From Friedmanniella luteola (GTDB taxonomy: Bacteria > Actinomycetota > Actinomycetes > Propionibacteriales > Propionibacteriaceae), in NCBI RefSeq assembly GCF_900105065.1, contig NZ_LT629749.1, forward strand, positions 4,154,001 through 4,218,000: a DNA stretch of 64,000 bases, written 5' to 3'. The position numbers and the translations under genes are program-made. Of this stretch, positions 31,549 through 39,627 are shown one piece after another (within the stretch, counting starts at the first letter, position 1; the number at the start of each line of letters is the position of its first letter). The notes beneath the pieces are model-generated. The model searched no databases. It was not told the origin of the DNA and saw only the letters and a list, made by a program, of their open reading frames with translations.

Positions 31549-32874
31549 ATGCACGTCATCCGAGCAGGTCTGAGGACCGGAGCACAGCTGCTCGTCTGCG
31601 CCGCGCTGGTGGTGGGGCTCCTGGGCACCGCCCCGGCGGCCGCCGCCGTCAGCACCGCGACCGCGACCGAGGCGCTCAACGTCCGCAGCGGGCCGGGCAC
31701 CACCTACGAGGTGCTCGGCACCCTCGAGCAGGGCCAGAAGGTCAGCACGCTGGGCACCAGCAAGGGCTGGACGGCGATCGAGTTCCGGGACGCGAAGGCC
31801 TACGTCGCGGCGAAGTACCTGAAGCAGGCGACGGCGGCCACCCCCGTCGTCAGCACCCCGGCCGTCGCGCCGGGCAGCCTGCGCGCCACCACGACCGCGG
31901 TCAACGTCCGGCGCGGGGCGGGCACCTCCCACGCCGTCCTCAAGGTGCTGGCCGGCGGCGCCCGGGTGACGATGACCGGACGCACCAGCGGCGGCTTCGC
32001 CGAGGTGGTGCTGGGCGCCCGCACCGGCTGGGTGTCGACGCGCTACCTCAAGGCCGCGCGCGGCGTGCCGGCCGTCGTCGGCACCCGCGTGGCCACGGCC
32101 GTGCTGGACATCCGCTCCACCTCGGCGGCCAGGTACACCCGGATCGCCGAGGTCAAGAAGGGCACCAGGCTCTCCATCACCGGCGCCGTGGCCAACGGCC
32201 GCGCCCAGGTCGTCTACGCCAAGGCGGCCCGCTGGGTCACGGCGAAGTACCTGGCGACGCCCGCGGCGACGCAGCCGAGCGTCCCCGAACTGCCTCGGGT
32301 CACCGGCACCCGCTACGCGACCGCCACCCTGGACATCCGGTCCACCAGCGCCGACCGGTACACCGCCGTCGCGGAGGTGCCGCGGGGCACCGCCCTCAGC
32401 ATCACCGGCACGGTGGTCGACGGCCGGATGCAGATCGTCTGGAACAAGGCCGCCCGCTGGGTCACGGCCAAGTACCTCTCCACCAGCCGACCGTCGGTCG
32501 ACAACGGCGCCGGCGCGTCGGTCGAGCGGGGGCTGGTGCCGAACGCGATCAAGGTGCACCGCGCCGCGCGGCTCCAGTTCCCGCGCATCACCACCTACTA
32601 CGGCGTCCGCCCGGACTCCATCCCCGACCACCCCTCCGGCCGGGCGCTGGACCTGATGCTGCCGAGCTACACCTCGGCCAGCGGCAAGGCCCTGGGCGGT
32701 CAGGTCGCCGCCTGGGCCCGCGCCAACGCCAAGGCGCTCGGGATCCAGTACGTGATCTGGAACCAGCGCATCTGGAACATCCAGCGCGACAAGGAGGGCT
32801 GGCGCCCCATGGCTGACCGGGGCGGCGACTCGGCCAACCACAAGAACCACGTGCACATCACCGTCTACAGGTGA
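31549..32874 (+). CDS. secreted protein with four SH3b domains and M15-like C-terminal domain
   Basis: 441 residues. AGGAGG precedes the ATG; the signal peptide runs MHVIRAGLRTGAQLLVCAALVVG to APAAAA. Four bacterial SH3 modules follow, each with a LNVRSGPGTTYEVLG or LDIRSTSAARYT type core and ending in a KYL-type strand. The last two are nearly duplicates (TRVATAVLDIRSTSA / TRYATATLDIRSTSA). The C-terminal domain (about 325-441) has HPSGRALDLMLP and NHKNHVHITV, the zinc ligands of a peptidase M15-type hydrolase. It probably binds and trims peptidoglycan. Confidence 0.88.
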   Translation: MHVIRAGLRTGAQLLVCAALVVGLLGTAPAAAAVSTATATEALNVRSGPGTTYEVLGTLEQGQKVSTLGTSKGWTAIEFRDAKAYVAAKYLKQATAATPVVSTPAVAPGSLRATTTAVNVRRGAGTSHAVLKVLAGGARVTMTGRTSGGFAEVVLGARTGWVSTRYLKAARGVPAVVGTRVATAVLDIRSTSAARYTRIAEVKKGTRLSITGAVANGRAQVVYAKAARWVTAKYLATPAATQPSVPELPRVTGTRYATATLDIRSTSADRYTAVAEVPRGTALSITGTVVDGRMQIVWNKAARWVTAKYLSTSRPSVDNGAGASVERGLVPNAIKVHRAARLQFPRITTYYGVRPDSIPDHPSGRALDLMLPSYTSASGKALGGQVAAWARANAKALGIQYVIWNQRIWNIQRDKEGWRPMADRGGDSANHKNHVHITVYR

Positions 32875-32897
32875 GCTGACGGGCGGGCCGGCCGGAC

Positions 32898-32926
32898 GGT
32901 GCTCGGCGGTATAGTCGCCGAGCACC
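32898..32926. promoter_or_regulatory. perfect 11-bp inverted repeat with a TATAGT -10 box in its loop
   Basis: GGTGCTCGGCG (32898-32908) and CGCCGAGCACC (32916-32926) are exact inverted repeats; the 7-base loop GTATAGT holds a canonical -10 (32910-32915). It lies between the SH3 protein stop and tRNA-Glu, so it may both terminate the former and start the latter. Confidence 0.7.
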
Positions 32927-32928
32927 AG

Positions 32929-33001
32929 GTCCCCATCGTCTAGCGGCCTAGGACACCGCCCTTTCAAGGCGGCAGCGCGGGTTCGAATCCCGTTGGGGAT
33001 G
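32929..33001 (+). tRNA. tRNA-Glu (anticodon TTC)
   Basis: Acceptor GTCCCCA pairs with TGGGGAT (one G-U), anticodon loop CTTTCAA gives TTC, T-arm GCGGGTTCGAATCCCGT, discriminator G. CCA follows directly at 33002-33004 and may be encoded. Confidence 0.95.
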
Positions 33002-33004
33002 CCA

Positions 33005-33540
33005 GCAGATGTGGCTTTCGACCAGCCGATGGCGGTCGGGCCAGGATCGGTCAGCCCCGCCGGGAGCTCGGACACGGGAGTGGGTCCCTCAAGGGTCTGC
33101 AGCAGGGCGTCGAGCCGGTCCGTCCTCGAACAGCCCGCCGTAGCGGGCCAGGGCGAACGCCACGCCGTTGTGCGCCGCCCACTCCGACACCTCACGGACG
33201 TTGCCACCGGCGGCGACCAGAAGGGCCACGCAACGGTGCCGCAGGCCGGGGACGGCGAGGCCGTCGAGGCCCGCCGGCTCGACTGCTGGCCGCCAGGCTC
33301 CAGGGCGGAGGCCGACCGGAAGAGCGGACCACCCGGCTCGCGGTGAAGTCGAGGGCGTGCGGGTTCTGCCCCGACGCGTCCGCCAGGTGCTGCTCGAGCC
33401 GCCTCATCACCGAGCGGTCGATCGGGACGGTCCATCGCCCTCCTGGTCCTGGCGCACCGCTGACGACCCCCGACCAGGATCACCGCGACAAGACCGGCCA
33501 ACTCGACGCAGCACGGTGCCGCCGACGACGAGCAGCCCGC
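33005..33540. other. non-coding or degenerate stretch after tRNA-Glu
   Basis: About 535 bases in which every open frame is short, lacks a ribosome binding site and reads as low-complexity Arg/Pro/Ser. I recognise no gene. It opens a region to 39.4 kb with several gene remnants, consistent with past integration and decay beside a tRNA gene. Confidence 0.45.
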
Positions 33541-33680
33541 CACGACCATCGCCCGCTGCGGGCGGGTCGATCTGCCGTGCATCGACGAGCTCGGCTTCTC
33601 CCGATGCACCGGTCCCGGGGCCCAGAGACCTCTGCGTGTCCTCGTCGCGGGTCACCACGCTCGATCCACCCTCAACCGAC
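33540..33680 (+). pseudogene. possible IstB-like ATP-binding fragment
   Basis: One plus frame reads CGRVDLPCIDELGFSRCTG and then VLVAGHHARSTLN. This resembles the Walker B region of IS21-type IstB helpers (DLLIIDELGY..R..RSTI). No Walker A, start codon or terminal repeats are visible. If real it is a heavily decayed insertion-sequence remnant; chance similarity cannot be excluded. Confidence 0.25.
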
Positions 33681-33915
33681 TTCATCTCGAAGCCGCTGGC
33701 CGTCAAGCATGCCCGCATGCTCTCCGGACAGCCGTCGGGACCGATCTCCTCCGGTGCGGCCGCCGGCAAGGCGGTCGAACCCGCCGCGGCGGCGGTCACC
33801 ACGACAGAGTCCCGGCACCGCGCGCAGCGTCGACAGCCCAGGACCCACCCACGGCGAGCACCACGGGAACGGTGACCGTCATGGCGGCGCGTGAGCGCCT
33901 CGTCCTGCGATCCAT
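33640..33915 (-). pseudogene. frameshifted secreted-protein gene remnant
   Basis: The ATG at 33915 has a strong GGAGGAG ribosome binding site and opens a signal-peptide-like stretch (MDRRTRRSRAAMTVTVPVVL, then AVGGSWAVDAARG). That frame stops after about 38 codons (at TCGTGGTGA). A second minus frame continues with AAAAGSTALPAAAPEEIGPD and CLTASGFEMKSVEGGSSVVT before losing protein character. Best explained as a small exported protein with a frameshift and lost 3' end. No family recognised. Confidence 0.4.
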
Positions 33916-33982
33916 GTCGTCTCCTCCGACGCCTGGCAACGTCACGCCCGCCAGACGTGCGTCCACCCAGGGCCCGCCGTCC

Positions 33983-35299
33983 TCAGCCCGGCGCGGACTC
34001 GGCGCCGGCGGCGCGGCTGACCTCGGCCAGCCGCTGCTCCAGGAAGGTGCGCTCCGCGACGTTCGCCGTGAGCTCCATCGCGCGCCGGTACGACTGAGCC
34101 GCGCCGGCGGCGTCGCCGAGGCGGCGCAGCAGGTCGGCGCGGGTGGCGGGGAGGTAGGGGTAGTCGGCGAGCCGGGGATCGGTCGCCAGCTCGTCGAGGA
34201 GCGGCAGGGCGGCGGCCGGACCGTCGGCGAACGCCACGGCGGCGGCCCGGTTGAGCGCGACCACCGGGGTGCTCCACACCGCCAGCAGCCGGTCGTAGAG
34301 GTGCACGACGCGCGGCCAGTCGGTCTGCTCCAGGGACGGCGCCACCGCGTGCACGCCGGCGATCGCCGCCTGCAGGGTGAACCGCCCCGGTGGGCCGGAC
34401 GCCAGCGCGCCGGCCGTCATCGTGAGCCCCTCCAGGATCGCGCGCTGGTCCCAGCGCGTCCGGTCCTGGTCGGCGAGCAGGAGCAGCCGGCCCTGCTCGT
34501 CGGTCCGGGTGGCCCGGCGCGCGTCGGTGAGGAGCAGCAGGCCCAGCAGGCCGCGGGTCTCGGCCTGCTCGGGGAGCAGCGCGGCGAGGGTGCGCGCGAG
34601 GTGCAGGGCCCGGTCGCAGAGCTCCTGACGGACGAGCGCGTCCCCCTCGCCGGCCGTGTGGCCGGTGCTGAAGAGCAGGTGGACGGCGGTGAGCACGCTG
34701 TCCAGGCGCTCGGGCAGTTCCGCCCGGCCCGGAACCCGGTAGGGGATCCGCGCTTCGGAGATCTTCTTCTTGGCCCGGGTGATCCGTGCCGCCATCGTCG
34801 GCTCGGACACCAGGAAGGCCCGGGCGACGTCGGCCGTGGGAACGCCGCAGACCAGGCGCAGGGTGAGGGCGACGCGGGCCTCGGGGGCGAGGGTGGGGTG
34901 GCAGCAGGTGAACACGAGCCGGAGCCGGTCGTCCGGCACCGCGGCGTCGGGCCAGTCCAGGTCGGCCGGGTCGTGCGGATCGACGGTCGCCGGCTCCACG
35001 AGCAGCGGGAGCTTGCGCCGGAGGGTGACCTCGCGACGCAACCGGTCCAGCGCCTTGTTCCGCGCCGCCGTGGTCAGCCACGCGCCGGGCCGCTCCGGGA
35101 CGCCGTCGCGCGTCCAGGCCTGCAGCGCGCTGACGTACGCCTCCTGCGCGCACTCCTCCGCGACGTCCAGGTCGCCCGCGACGCGCACGGTGGCGGACAG
35201 CACGAAGGCCCACTCGGAGCGGTGGGCCTGCGCGAGCGCGGCAGCGACCGCGTCCGCCTGCCTGGCGGACGCGGTCGGCTCGTGGCTGGGAGCGATCAG
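33983..35299 (-). CDS. ECF sigma factor, ECF42/SigJ-like with C-terminal TPR-like extension
   Basis: About 438 residues. Sigma region 2 (HRSEWAFVLSATVRVAGDLDVAEECAQEAYVSALQAW, divided) and region 4 (LTLRLVCGVPTADVARAFLVSEPTMAARITRAKKKI) are followed by a long helical extension (GLLGLLLLTDARR, DWPRVVHLYDRLL, LNRAAAVAFADGP, RRLGDAAGAAQSYRRAMELT), the mark of ECF42. These sigmas are encoded beside YciI/DGPF proteins, as here. There is no ATG/GTG/TTG near the expected start; the best candidate is a CTG at 35299 overlapping the YciI stop as CTGA. A longer frame begins inside yciI but is not needed. Confidence 0.85.
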   Translation of the reverse strand: MIAPSHEPTASARQADAVAAALAQAHRSEWAFVLSATVRVAGDLDVAEECAQEAYVSALQAWTRDGVPERPGAWLTTAARNKALDRLRREVTLRRKLPLLVEPATVDPHDPADLDWPDAAVPDDRLRLVFTCCHPTLAPEARVALTLRLVCGVPTADVARAFLVSEPTMAARITRAKKKISEARIPYRVPGRAELPERLDSVLTAVHLLFSTGHTAGEGDALVRQELCDRALHLARTLAALLPEQAETRGLLGLLLLTDARRATRTDEQGRLLLLADQDRTRWDQRAILEGLTMTAGALASGPPGRFTLQAAIAGVHAVAPSLEQTDWPRVVHLYDRLLAVWSTPVVALNRAAAVAFADGPAAALPLLDELATDPRLADYPYLPATRADLLRRLGDAAGAAQSYRRAMELTANVAERTFLEQRLAEVSRAAGAESAPG

Positions 35300-35655
35300 A
35301 ACGGGTTCGTCGTGGGGTCCACGACCGGGCGGACCTCGACGCCGCCGAAGGGGGCCGGGCACAGCTTGGCGATCTCGACGGCGTGGTCGAGATCGCGCGC
35401 CTCGACGACGTAGAAGCCGCCGAGAGCCTCCTTGGTCTCGACGAACGGGCCGTCCGTCACCGTGCCGCCGGCACCCTTGATCGTGGTGGCCGTCGTCGTG
35501 GCCGCGAGCGCTTCCCCGCCCGCGAGGGACCCGTCGAGCTCGAAGACCTGCTTGACGAAGGTGCTGTGCGCGTCGACCAGCGCGCCCCACGCCTCGGGCG
35601 ACATGGTCGCGTAGCGCGCCTGGTCTTCGTAGATGAGGATTGCGTACTTGGCCAT
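35296..35655 (-). CDS. YciI/DGPF-domain protein, partner of ECF42 sigma
   Basis: 119 residues: KYAILIYEDQARY, VDAHSTFVKQV, then the family motif TVTDGPFVETKEALGGFYVVEARDLDHAVEIA. AGGAGG lies before the ATG at 35655. Ferredoxin-like YCII fold; in ECF42 systems the DGPF protein is co-transcribed with the sigma factor, and the stop here overlaps the presumed sigma start by four bases. Confidence 0.93.
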   Translation of the reverse strand: MAKYAILIYEDQARYATMSPEAWGALVDAHSTFVKQVFELDGSLAGGEALAATTTATTIKGAGGTVTDGPFVETKEALGGFYVVEARDLDHAVEIAKLCPAPFGGVEVRPVVDPTTNPF

Positions 35656-35893
35656 GGAGCTGCCTCCTGCACTGGGTCGCGGGCCGGCCTGTCCGGCTCC
35701 GTCATCAACTACGACGAACACCCTGCCGCCGGATCGACAGCCACGCCTGGATCTTCTCCAAGATCTTCCGGCGCCGCCGCCATGCGTGCCGGGGTCCGCT
35801 CGGCGTGCCCCCGCCGGCCAGGGCTCCGGTCCTGCGCGGAGGTGGTCCCCTCGACCGGGACCTGGTCCGACCAGCCTCGCTACAGTGCCGAGC

Positions 35894-36403
35894 GTGGTGG
35901 AAGTGCTGGCTCTGCACGGCTCCCCGGGGTCGGGGAAGAGCACCATCGCGCGCGCCCTGTCCGAGGCGCTCCGAGCGGCCGACGTGGCCCACGGCGTCAT
36001 CGACCTCGACGACCTGAGCCTGGTGCACCCCTATCCCGGCCGGTCGTTCCCCCGGGAGAACCTCCGTGCCATCTGGCCCCACTACGTCGCGGCCGCCCCG
36101 GACATCAAGGTGATCATCCCGACGGTGTTCGCGGACGAGCACGAGGTGGACCTGCTGCGCGAGGTCACCCCCGGCGCCAGGCTCATGGTCTGCGAGACGG
36201 CGGCACCCGTCGCGGTGCTGAAGCAGCGCGTGACCGAACGGGAGCCCACGGACGCGTGGCGCGCCGGGTTGCGGCAGTGGGTCGACGTCTACCACGCCCG
36301 GTCCGATCACGAGCGCATCCGGGACTTCCAGGTGGCCACCCACCCCGCGACGGTGGAGGAGTCGGTGCGCGAGATCCTGCGACTGACCGGGTGGGCGGCG
36401 TAG
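35894..36403 (+). CDS. P-loop kinase (AAA_33/gluconokinase-like)
   Basis: 169 residues: Walker A ALHGSPGSGKSTIARALSEAL near the N-terminus, VIDLDDLSLVHPYPG (Walker B-like), and a C-terminal lid helix with AVLKQRVTEREPTD. A small-molecule or nucleotide kinase; substrate not identifiable. TACAGT lies seven bases before the GTG at 35894, so the message is probably leaderless. Confidence 0.75.
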   Translation: MVEVLALHGSPGSGKSTIARALSEALRAADVAHGVIDLDDLSLVHPYPGRSFPRENLRAIWPHYVAAAPDIKVIIPTVFADEHEVDLLREVTPGARLMVCETAAPVAVLKQRVTEREPTDAWRAGLRQWVDVYHARSDHERIRDFQVATHPATVEESVREILRLTGWAA

Positions 36404-36801
36404 GTTTCGCGGGCTCGACAGCGTGCGCCGCCGCCCCCACGGTGGAGGACGTCGGCATCGCCGTCCGCGACCTCGGAGCGACGACCGCCTTCGTCACCGA
36501 CCGCGGGCTGACCGTCCTGGCCGGGACACCGTCAGGGGCGGGTGGGCGGTCACGGTCGACGAGGCCCGCGAGATCGCCGTGCAGCCCGGCTGCCACCCGC
36601 TCGGGGTGTGGCCACCTACGGGGACGTCGACGAGCTCAGCCACGTGCGCGGCCAGCGGCATCATCGTGAGGCCCGCCCAGGAGCGGGCCACGCGCTGGCG
36701 GAGTCGGGGCGGCAGCACGCCGCTCAGCACGCAGCCACCGGGGGCCGACGCCCGCCCGGTATTGGCGTGCACCGACGAGCGGCCAGCCCTAGGTTGCGGG
36801 C
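36404..36801 (+). pseudogene. broken VOC (glyoxalase-like) gene in an otherwise empty interval
   Basis: From 36436 a plus frame reads PTVEDVGIAVRDLGATTAFVTDRGLTVLAG, the first half of a VOC domain. It ends after about 35 codons in a frame that degrades. Pieces of the missing end are seen in other frames (YGDVDELSHVRG near 36620 and GIIVRPAQE near 36660, like the family end VRGPEGIIVxLAE). The gene thus has an internal deletion and at least one frameshift. The rest of the 400-base interval holds only the APH promoter. Confidence 0.5.
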
Positions 36802-37725
36802 GTGGACCTCTCGCACCTCGGCACACCCATCCGACCGGTGGTCCGCGTCCACGGCGGGTTCGCCAACCGGGTGTACCGGCTCGACACCGACCAGGGGTCG
36901 TTCGCGGTGAAGGAGCTGAACCTCCTGGACCGCCGCTGGACCTACCACCTCGAGGACGTGTTCAGGTTCGAGCGGGCGGCGTTCGACGCCGGCATTCCGA
37001 TGCCCGAGCCCATCGCGGCCGGCGACCGCACGCTCGTCCACCGCTGGGTCGAGGGGGAGGCGGTGCCCGAGGCTCCGGTGTCGGCGGGGTACGCCTTCGA
37101 GATCGGTGAGATCCTCGCGCGCCTCCACGCCCTCGAGGTCCCGTGGCCCTCCGGGTCGACCGAGGACCCGGCGTCCCAGGACTGGTCCGAGCTCGCCGAG
37201 CGGGCGGTGGCGACCGGTCAGCCGTGGGCCGAGGACCTCGCCGCCCGGGTCGACACGTTCGTCGCGATCGCCGATCTCGTGGACACCTGCGAACGGCCGG
37301 GACCCGTCGTGCTGACCCACGGCGACGTCCAACCGTGGAACCTGCTCGCTCGGGAGGGTCGCCCGGTGGTTCTCGACTGGGAGCTCTCGGGACTGCTGGA
37401 CCTGTCCGGTGAGCTGGGCTCGACGGCGCTGAGCCTCGCGAAGGGGCCCGGCTTCGACGACCTCGAGCCCGCCGTCTTCCGCGCGGTCCTGGACGGCTAC
37501 GTCGCCGGCGGCGGAGCGCTGCCGCCGCCGGGTCCGAGCTGGTTCGTGCTCATGATCGGCGGCTGGCTGGGGCACACGCGCTGGAACATCCTCCGCTGCC
37601 TCACCGGGGTCGAGGTGGGCACCGGCCCCGACCTCGCGCTGTCGCACGCGTCCGTCCGCAACGGGGTGCGGGGCCTCCCCGACCTGTTCGGCCGACTCCC
37701 GGAGCTCCAGGCGGTCCTCCTGTGA
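36802..37725 (+). CDS. aminoglycoside phosphotransferase (APH)-family protein
   Basis: 307-residue kinase-like protein: GGFANRVYRLDTDQGSFAVKEL (nucleotide-binding Lys), catalytic loop VLTHGDVQPWNLLA (Asp), and metal-binding VVLDWELSGLLD. Members phosphorylate small molecules such as aminoglycosides, choline or homoserine; this one cannot be assigned and need not confer resistance. TAGGTT lies six bases before the GTG start, giving a leaderless message. Confidence 0.85.
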   Translation: MDLSHLGTPIRPVVRVHGGFANRVYRLDTDQGSFAVKELNLLDRRWTYHLEDVFRFERAAFDAGIPMPEPIAAGDRTLVHRWVEGEAVPEAPVSAGYAFEIGEILARLHALEVPWPSGSTEDPASQDWSELAERAVATGQPWAEDLAARVDTFVAIADLVDTCERPGPVVLTHGDVQPWNLLAREGRPVVLDWELSGLLDLSGELGSTALSLAKGPGFDDLEPAVFRAVLDGYVAGGGALPPPGPSWFVLMIGGWLGHTRWNILRCLTGVEVGTGPDLALSHASVRNGVRGLPDLFGRLPELQAVLL

Positions 37726-37839
37726 CCGGGAGGTTCCCAGCTCGCGGTCCCGCGCCCAGGTCTCGCAGCACCGGGCCCCGGTCCACCGCCCTCCGACCTC
37801 GACCGGTCGTCGCCGGCCGCGTCGTCCTACGCCTGGGCT

Positions 37840-38000
37840 CCAGCAGGCGATGGCTTCGGCCTGGGCCAGGACCTCCGCTTCGGCGATGGCCACCGCGAAG
37901 CCGAATGCCTCGGTGATCCTCGCGGCCGCCGACACGACGCGGGGCGTGCCGACGATGGGGCCACGGCGATCAGCACACCCTGGACGTCCTGCTCTCTCAT
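37840..38000 (-). pseudogene. carboxymuconolactone decarboxylase-like C-terminal fragment
   Basis: Starting at an ATG at 38000 the minus strand reads MREQDVQGVLIAVAP, then needs a one-base shift to continue PIVGTPRVVSAAARITEAFG and FAVAIAEAEVLAQAE. This resembles the end of the CMD family (VGVLVAVAPxVGxxRVVSAA). The catalytic CxxC-containing part is missing. The fragment immediately follows a DUF1269 fragment, sharing the TCAT at 37997-38000. Confidence 0.45.
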
Positions 38001-38170
38001 CTGCGCCCGGGCGGTCGAGGGGCTTCGGCGCCCTGGACGGTGGCTGACCAGGCCCACATCGCGGCGTCGTCGATCACGATGAGCCCCTCGTCCTGCCGCT
38101 CCTTCAGCCGCCGCACGGCCTGCGGAGCGCCGTCCGGGCTCTATCACTCCCACGCGGTCAGGTTGGCCAT
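37997..38170 (-). pseudogene. DUF1269 membrane-protein gene remnant with in-frame stops
   Basis: GGAGG precedes an ATG at 38170. The frame reads MANLTAWE, two stop codons, then SPDGAPQAVRRLKERQDEG and LIVIDDAAMWAWS. Intact DUF1269 proteins begin MANLTVWKFDSPDGAEQAL..QGLITIxDAAVVSW, so the stops replace the conserved FD pair. The Gly-rich membrane part that should follow is gone. A clear pseudogene. Confidence 0.65.
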
Positions 38171-38500
38171 CAGGTACCTCCAGGACCGTCGATCCGGGGC
38201 TCCCTCGGACGACGTCGTCCGAGGGTCGGTGGGTCGGGCGCACCGAGCTGAGCACCGACCCGCGCACCTGCGGCTCACCGTGGACCGGGTGTCCCCTCGC
38301 CGACGTCGTCGGTGGTTCTTCACCTCGTCAGGAGGAGCCGGCTGCGGCGCCACCGCAGGGCGGGTCGCCCGGCGCGGGGGTCGAGCCGGCGCGCTGAGCC
38401 ACCCGCCCGCGCCGCGTTGACGCGGCTGCTGGACAGCGAGGAGGGTGAGGAGGGCGCAGCCCGGACGACGACGAGCGCACTGCCCAGCGAGGAGGCCAGG

Positions 38501-38890
38501 GTGGCCGTGCACCGCACGCAGGACCTGATGGACCGGTACTTCGCGGCCATGGGCGCCGACGAGGACTTCTCCGCGTTCTTCGAGGAGGACGTCACCTGGC
38601 TGATGGTGGACAGCGGCCACGAGGTCCGCGGCGCCGGACCCGTCCGCGCCTACCTGCTCGAGCTGCACAGCAGGATGCTGAGCGGTGAGCAACGCCCGCT
38701 GGTGGTGACGGACGGTCACGCGATCCTGGAGGGGCGGTCGGTGAACCCCGGAGGCGGGAACGGGTCGGGCCTGGCCTTCTGCCTGGTGTACGACGTCGGC
38801 GACGAGCGCATCGCGGCCATGCGGTGCTACGGCACCCTCGCTCGCCTGATGCCCGCGGGCGACGAGGACGGACGGCCCGACCACACCTGA
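38501..38890 (+). CDS. SnoaL/NTF2-like fold protein
   Basis: 129 residues: TQDLMDRYFAAMGADEDFSAFFEEDVTWLMVDSG, EVRGAGPVRAYLLELH, and ERIAAMRCYGTLARLM, the cone-shaped NTF2-like pattern. The GTG at 38501 has AGGAGG at good distance. Function unassigned; such proteins range from isomerases to stress proteins. Confidence 0.7.
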   Translation: MAVHRTQDLMDRYFAAMGADEDFSAFFEEDVTWLMVDSGHEVRGAGPVRAYLLELHSRMLSGEQRPLVVTDGHAILEGRSVNPGGGNGSGLAFCLVYDVGDERIAAMRCYGTLARLMPAGDEDGRPDHT

Positions 38891-39012
38891 CGGGGTTCCG
38901 GGGGCCGCCTCCGCCGGGGACCCGGGAGGTGCTGGGCAACGGACACGGGCCCGCCAGCCGATGACTCCGACGGCCGGGCGAGGTCGGTGCTGGGACGACC
39001 CCGAGGAGGACG

Positions 39013-39354
39013 CATGACCCACCTGCTGGTCCGGACCGGTTCCACGCAGAGCCGATCGACCACCACCACGACGAGCGGAGCACGATGAGCACGCAGGAGC
39101 TCGACCTGGCGCGCATCGACCTGCCCGGGATCCGGCTCGTCCCGGCGCCGGGCCACACCCGCGGCACGCAGGTCGTCGTCGTCGAGACGGGCGGGCGCCT
39201 GGCCGTCATCGGCGGCGACCGGGCGGTCTTCATCGCCGAGCTCGACGAGCCGCGCACCGAGGGCCAGCGCCTGGTCCGCGCGCTCGACCCCCAGCTGGTC
39301 TGGCCCGCCCACGAGCACGAGCGGTGGCGACCGCCCGCGCCCCGCGCCACCTGA
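39013..39354 (+). pseudogene. metallo-beta-lactamase-fold protein, N-terminal half missing
   Basis: The C-terminal half of an MBL protein is clear: LARIDLPGIRLVPAPGHTRGTQVVVVETGGRLAVIGGD, split by ordinary residues, then LVWPAHEHE. These supply the second His/Asp ligands. The HxHxDH metal motif is absent: upstream the same frame runs through FHAEPIDHHHDERST and then out of protein character. Reading from the ATG at 39085 would give an 89-residue truncated product that cannot form a normal metal site. Confidence 0.55.
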
Positions 39355-39627
39355 ACGGGAGGACGCCGCCTCCGTCCCGGTGGGAACCGGCAGGTCCCGT
39401 CGGGCGGTCAGCAGCCGTGGCTGATCCGGTCGCGCATCGCCTCCTCGGGCCAGGGGAGGCCGCTGGTCCCACCGTCCACTCCACCCGACCGCGGCCGGGC
39501 GCAAGGGACCGCAGACTGGTCCCCGACCCCACCACGTCGGACCGTCGTCCGGGGGCACCCCGAGAAACCCCCTGCCTGACCCTCGTGGGCTTGCCCGGGC
39601 ACCGGCCCGACGGCCTACGTTGAGCGC

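Larger units (their letters stand above)
37726..38500. other. gene-poor interval with two minus-strand gene remnants
   Basis: No intact gene. It contains a carboxymuconolactone-decarboxylase-like fragment and a DUF1269 fragment (separate entries). From 38171 to 38500 I see only the region before the SnoaL-like gene, with an in-frame but featureless extension of that gene. Confidence 0.45.

Noticed and set aside
31336-33609. 757-codon minus frame spanning the SH3 protein and tRNA-Glu
   Set aside because: It runs through a tRNA gene and against a well-supported secreted protein; composition is shadow-like.
33540-33680. Complete IS21-type insertion sequence
   Set aside because: Only a short Walker-B-like stretch is seen; no transposase, Walker A or terminal inverted repeats, so listed only as a low-confidence fragment.
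33983-35590. Extended frame of the ECF sigma factor starting inside yciI
   Set aside because: The extra 97 codons read as Arg/Gly-rich nonsense antiphase to the conserved YciI protein; the sigma homology begins near 35290.
36802-37725. Calling the APH-family gene an antibiotic resistance gene
   Set aside because: The fold is shared by choline, homoserine and other small-molecule kinases and no resistance-specific motif is visible.
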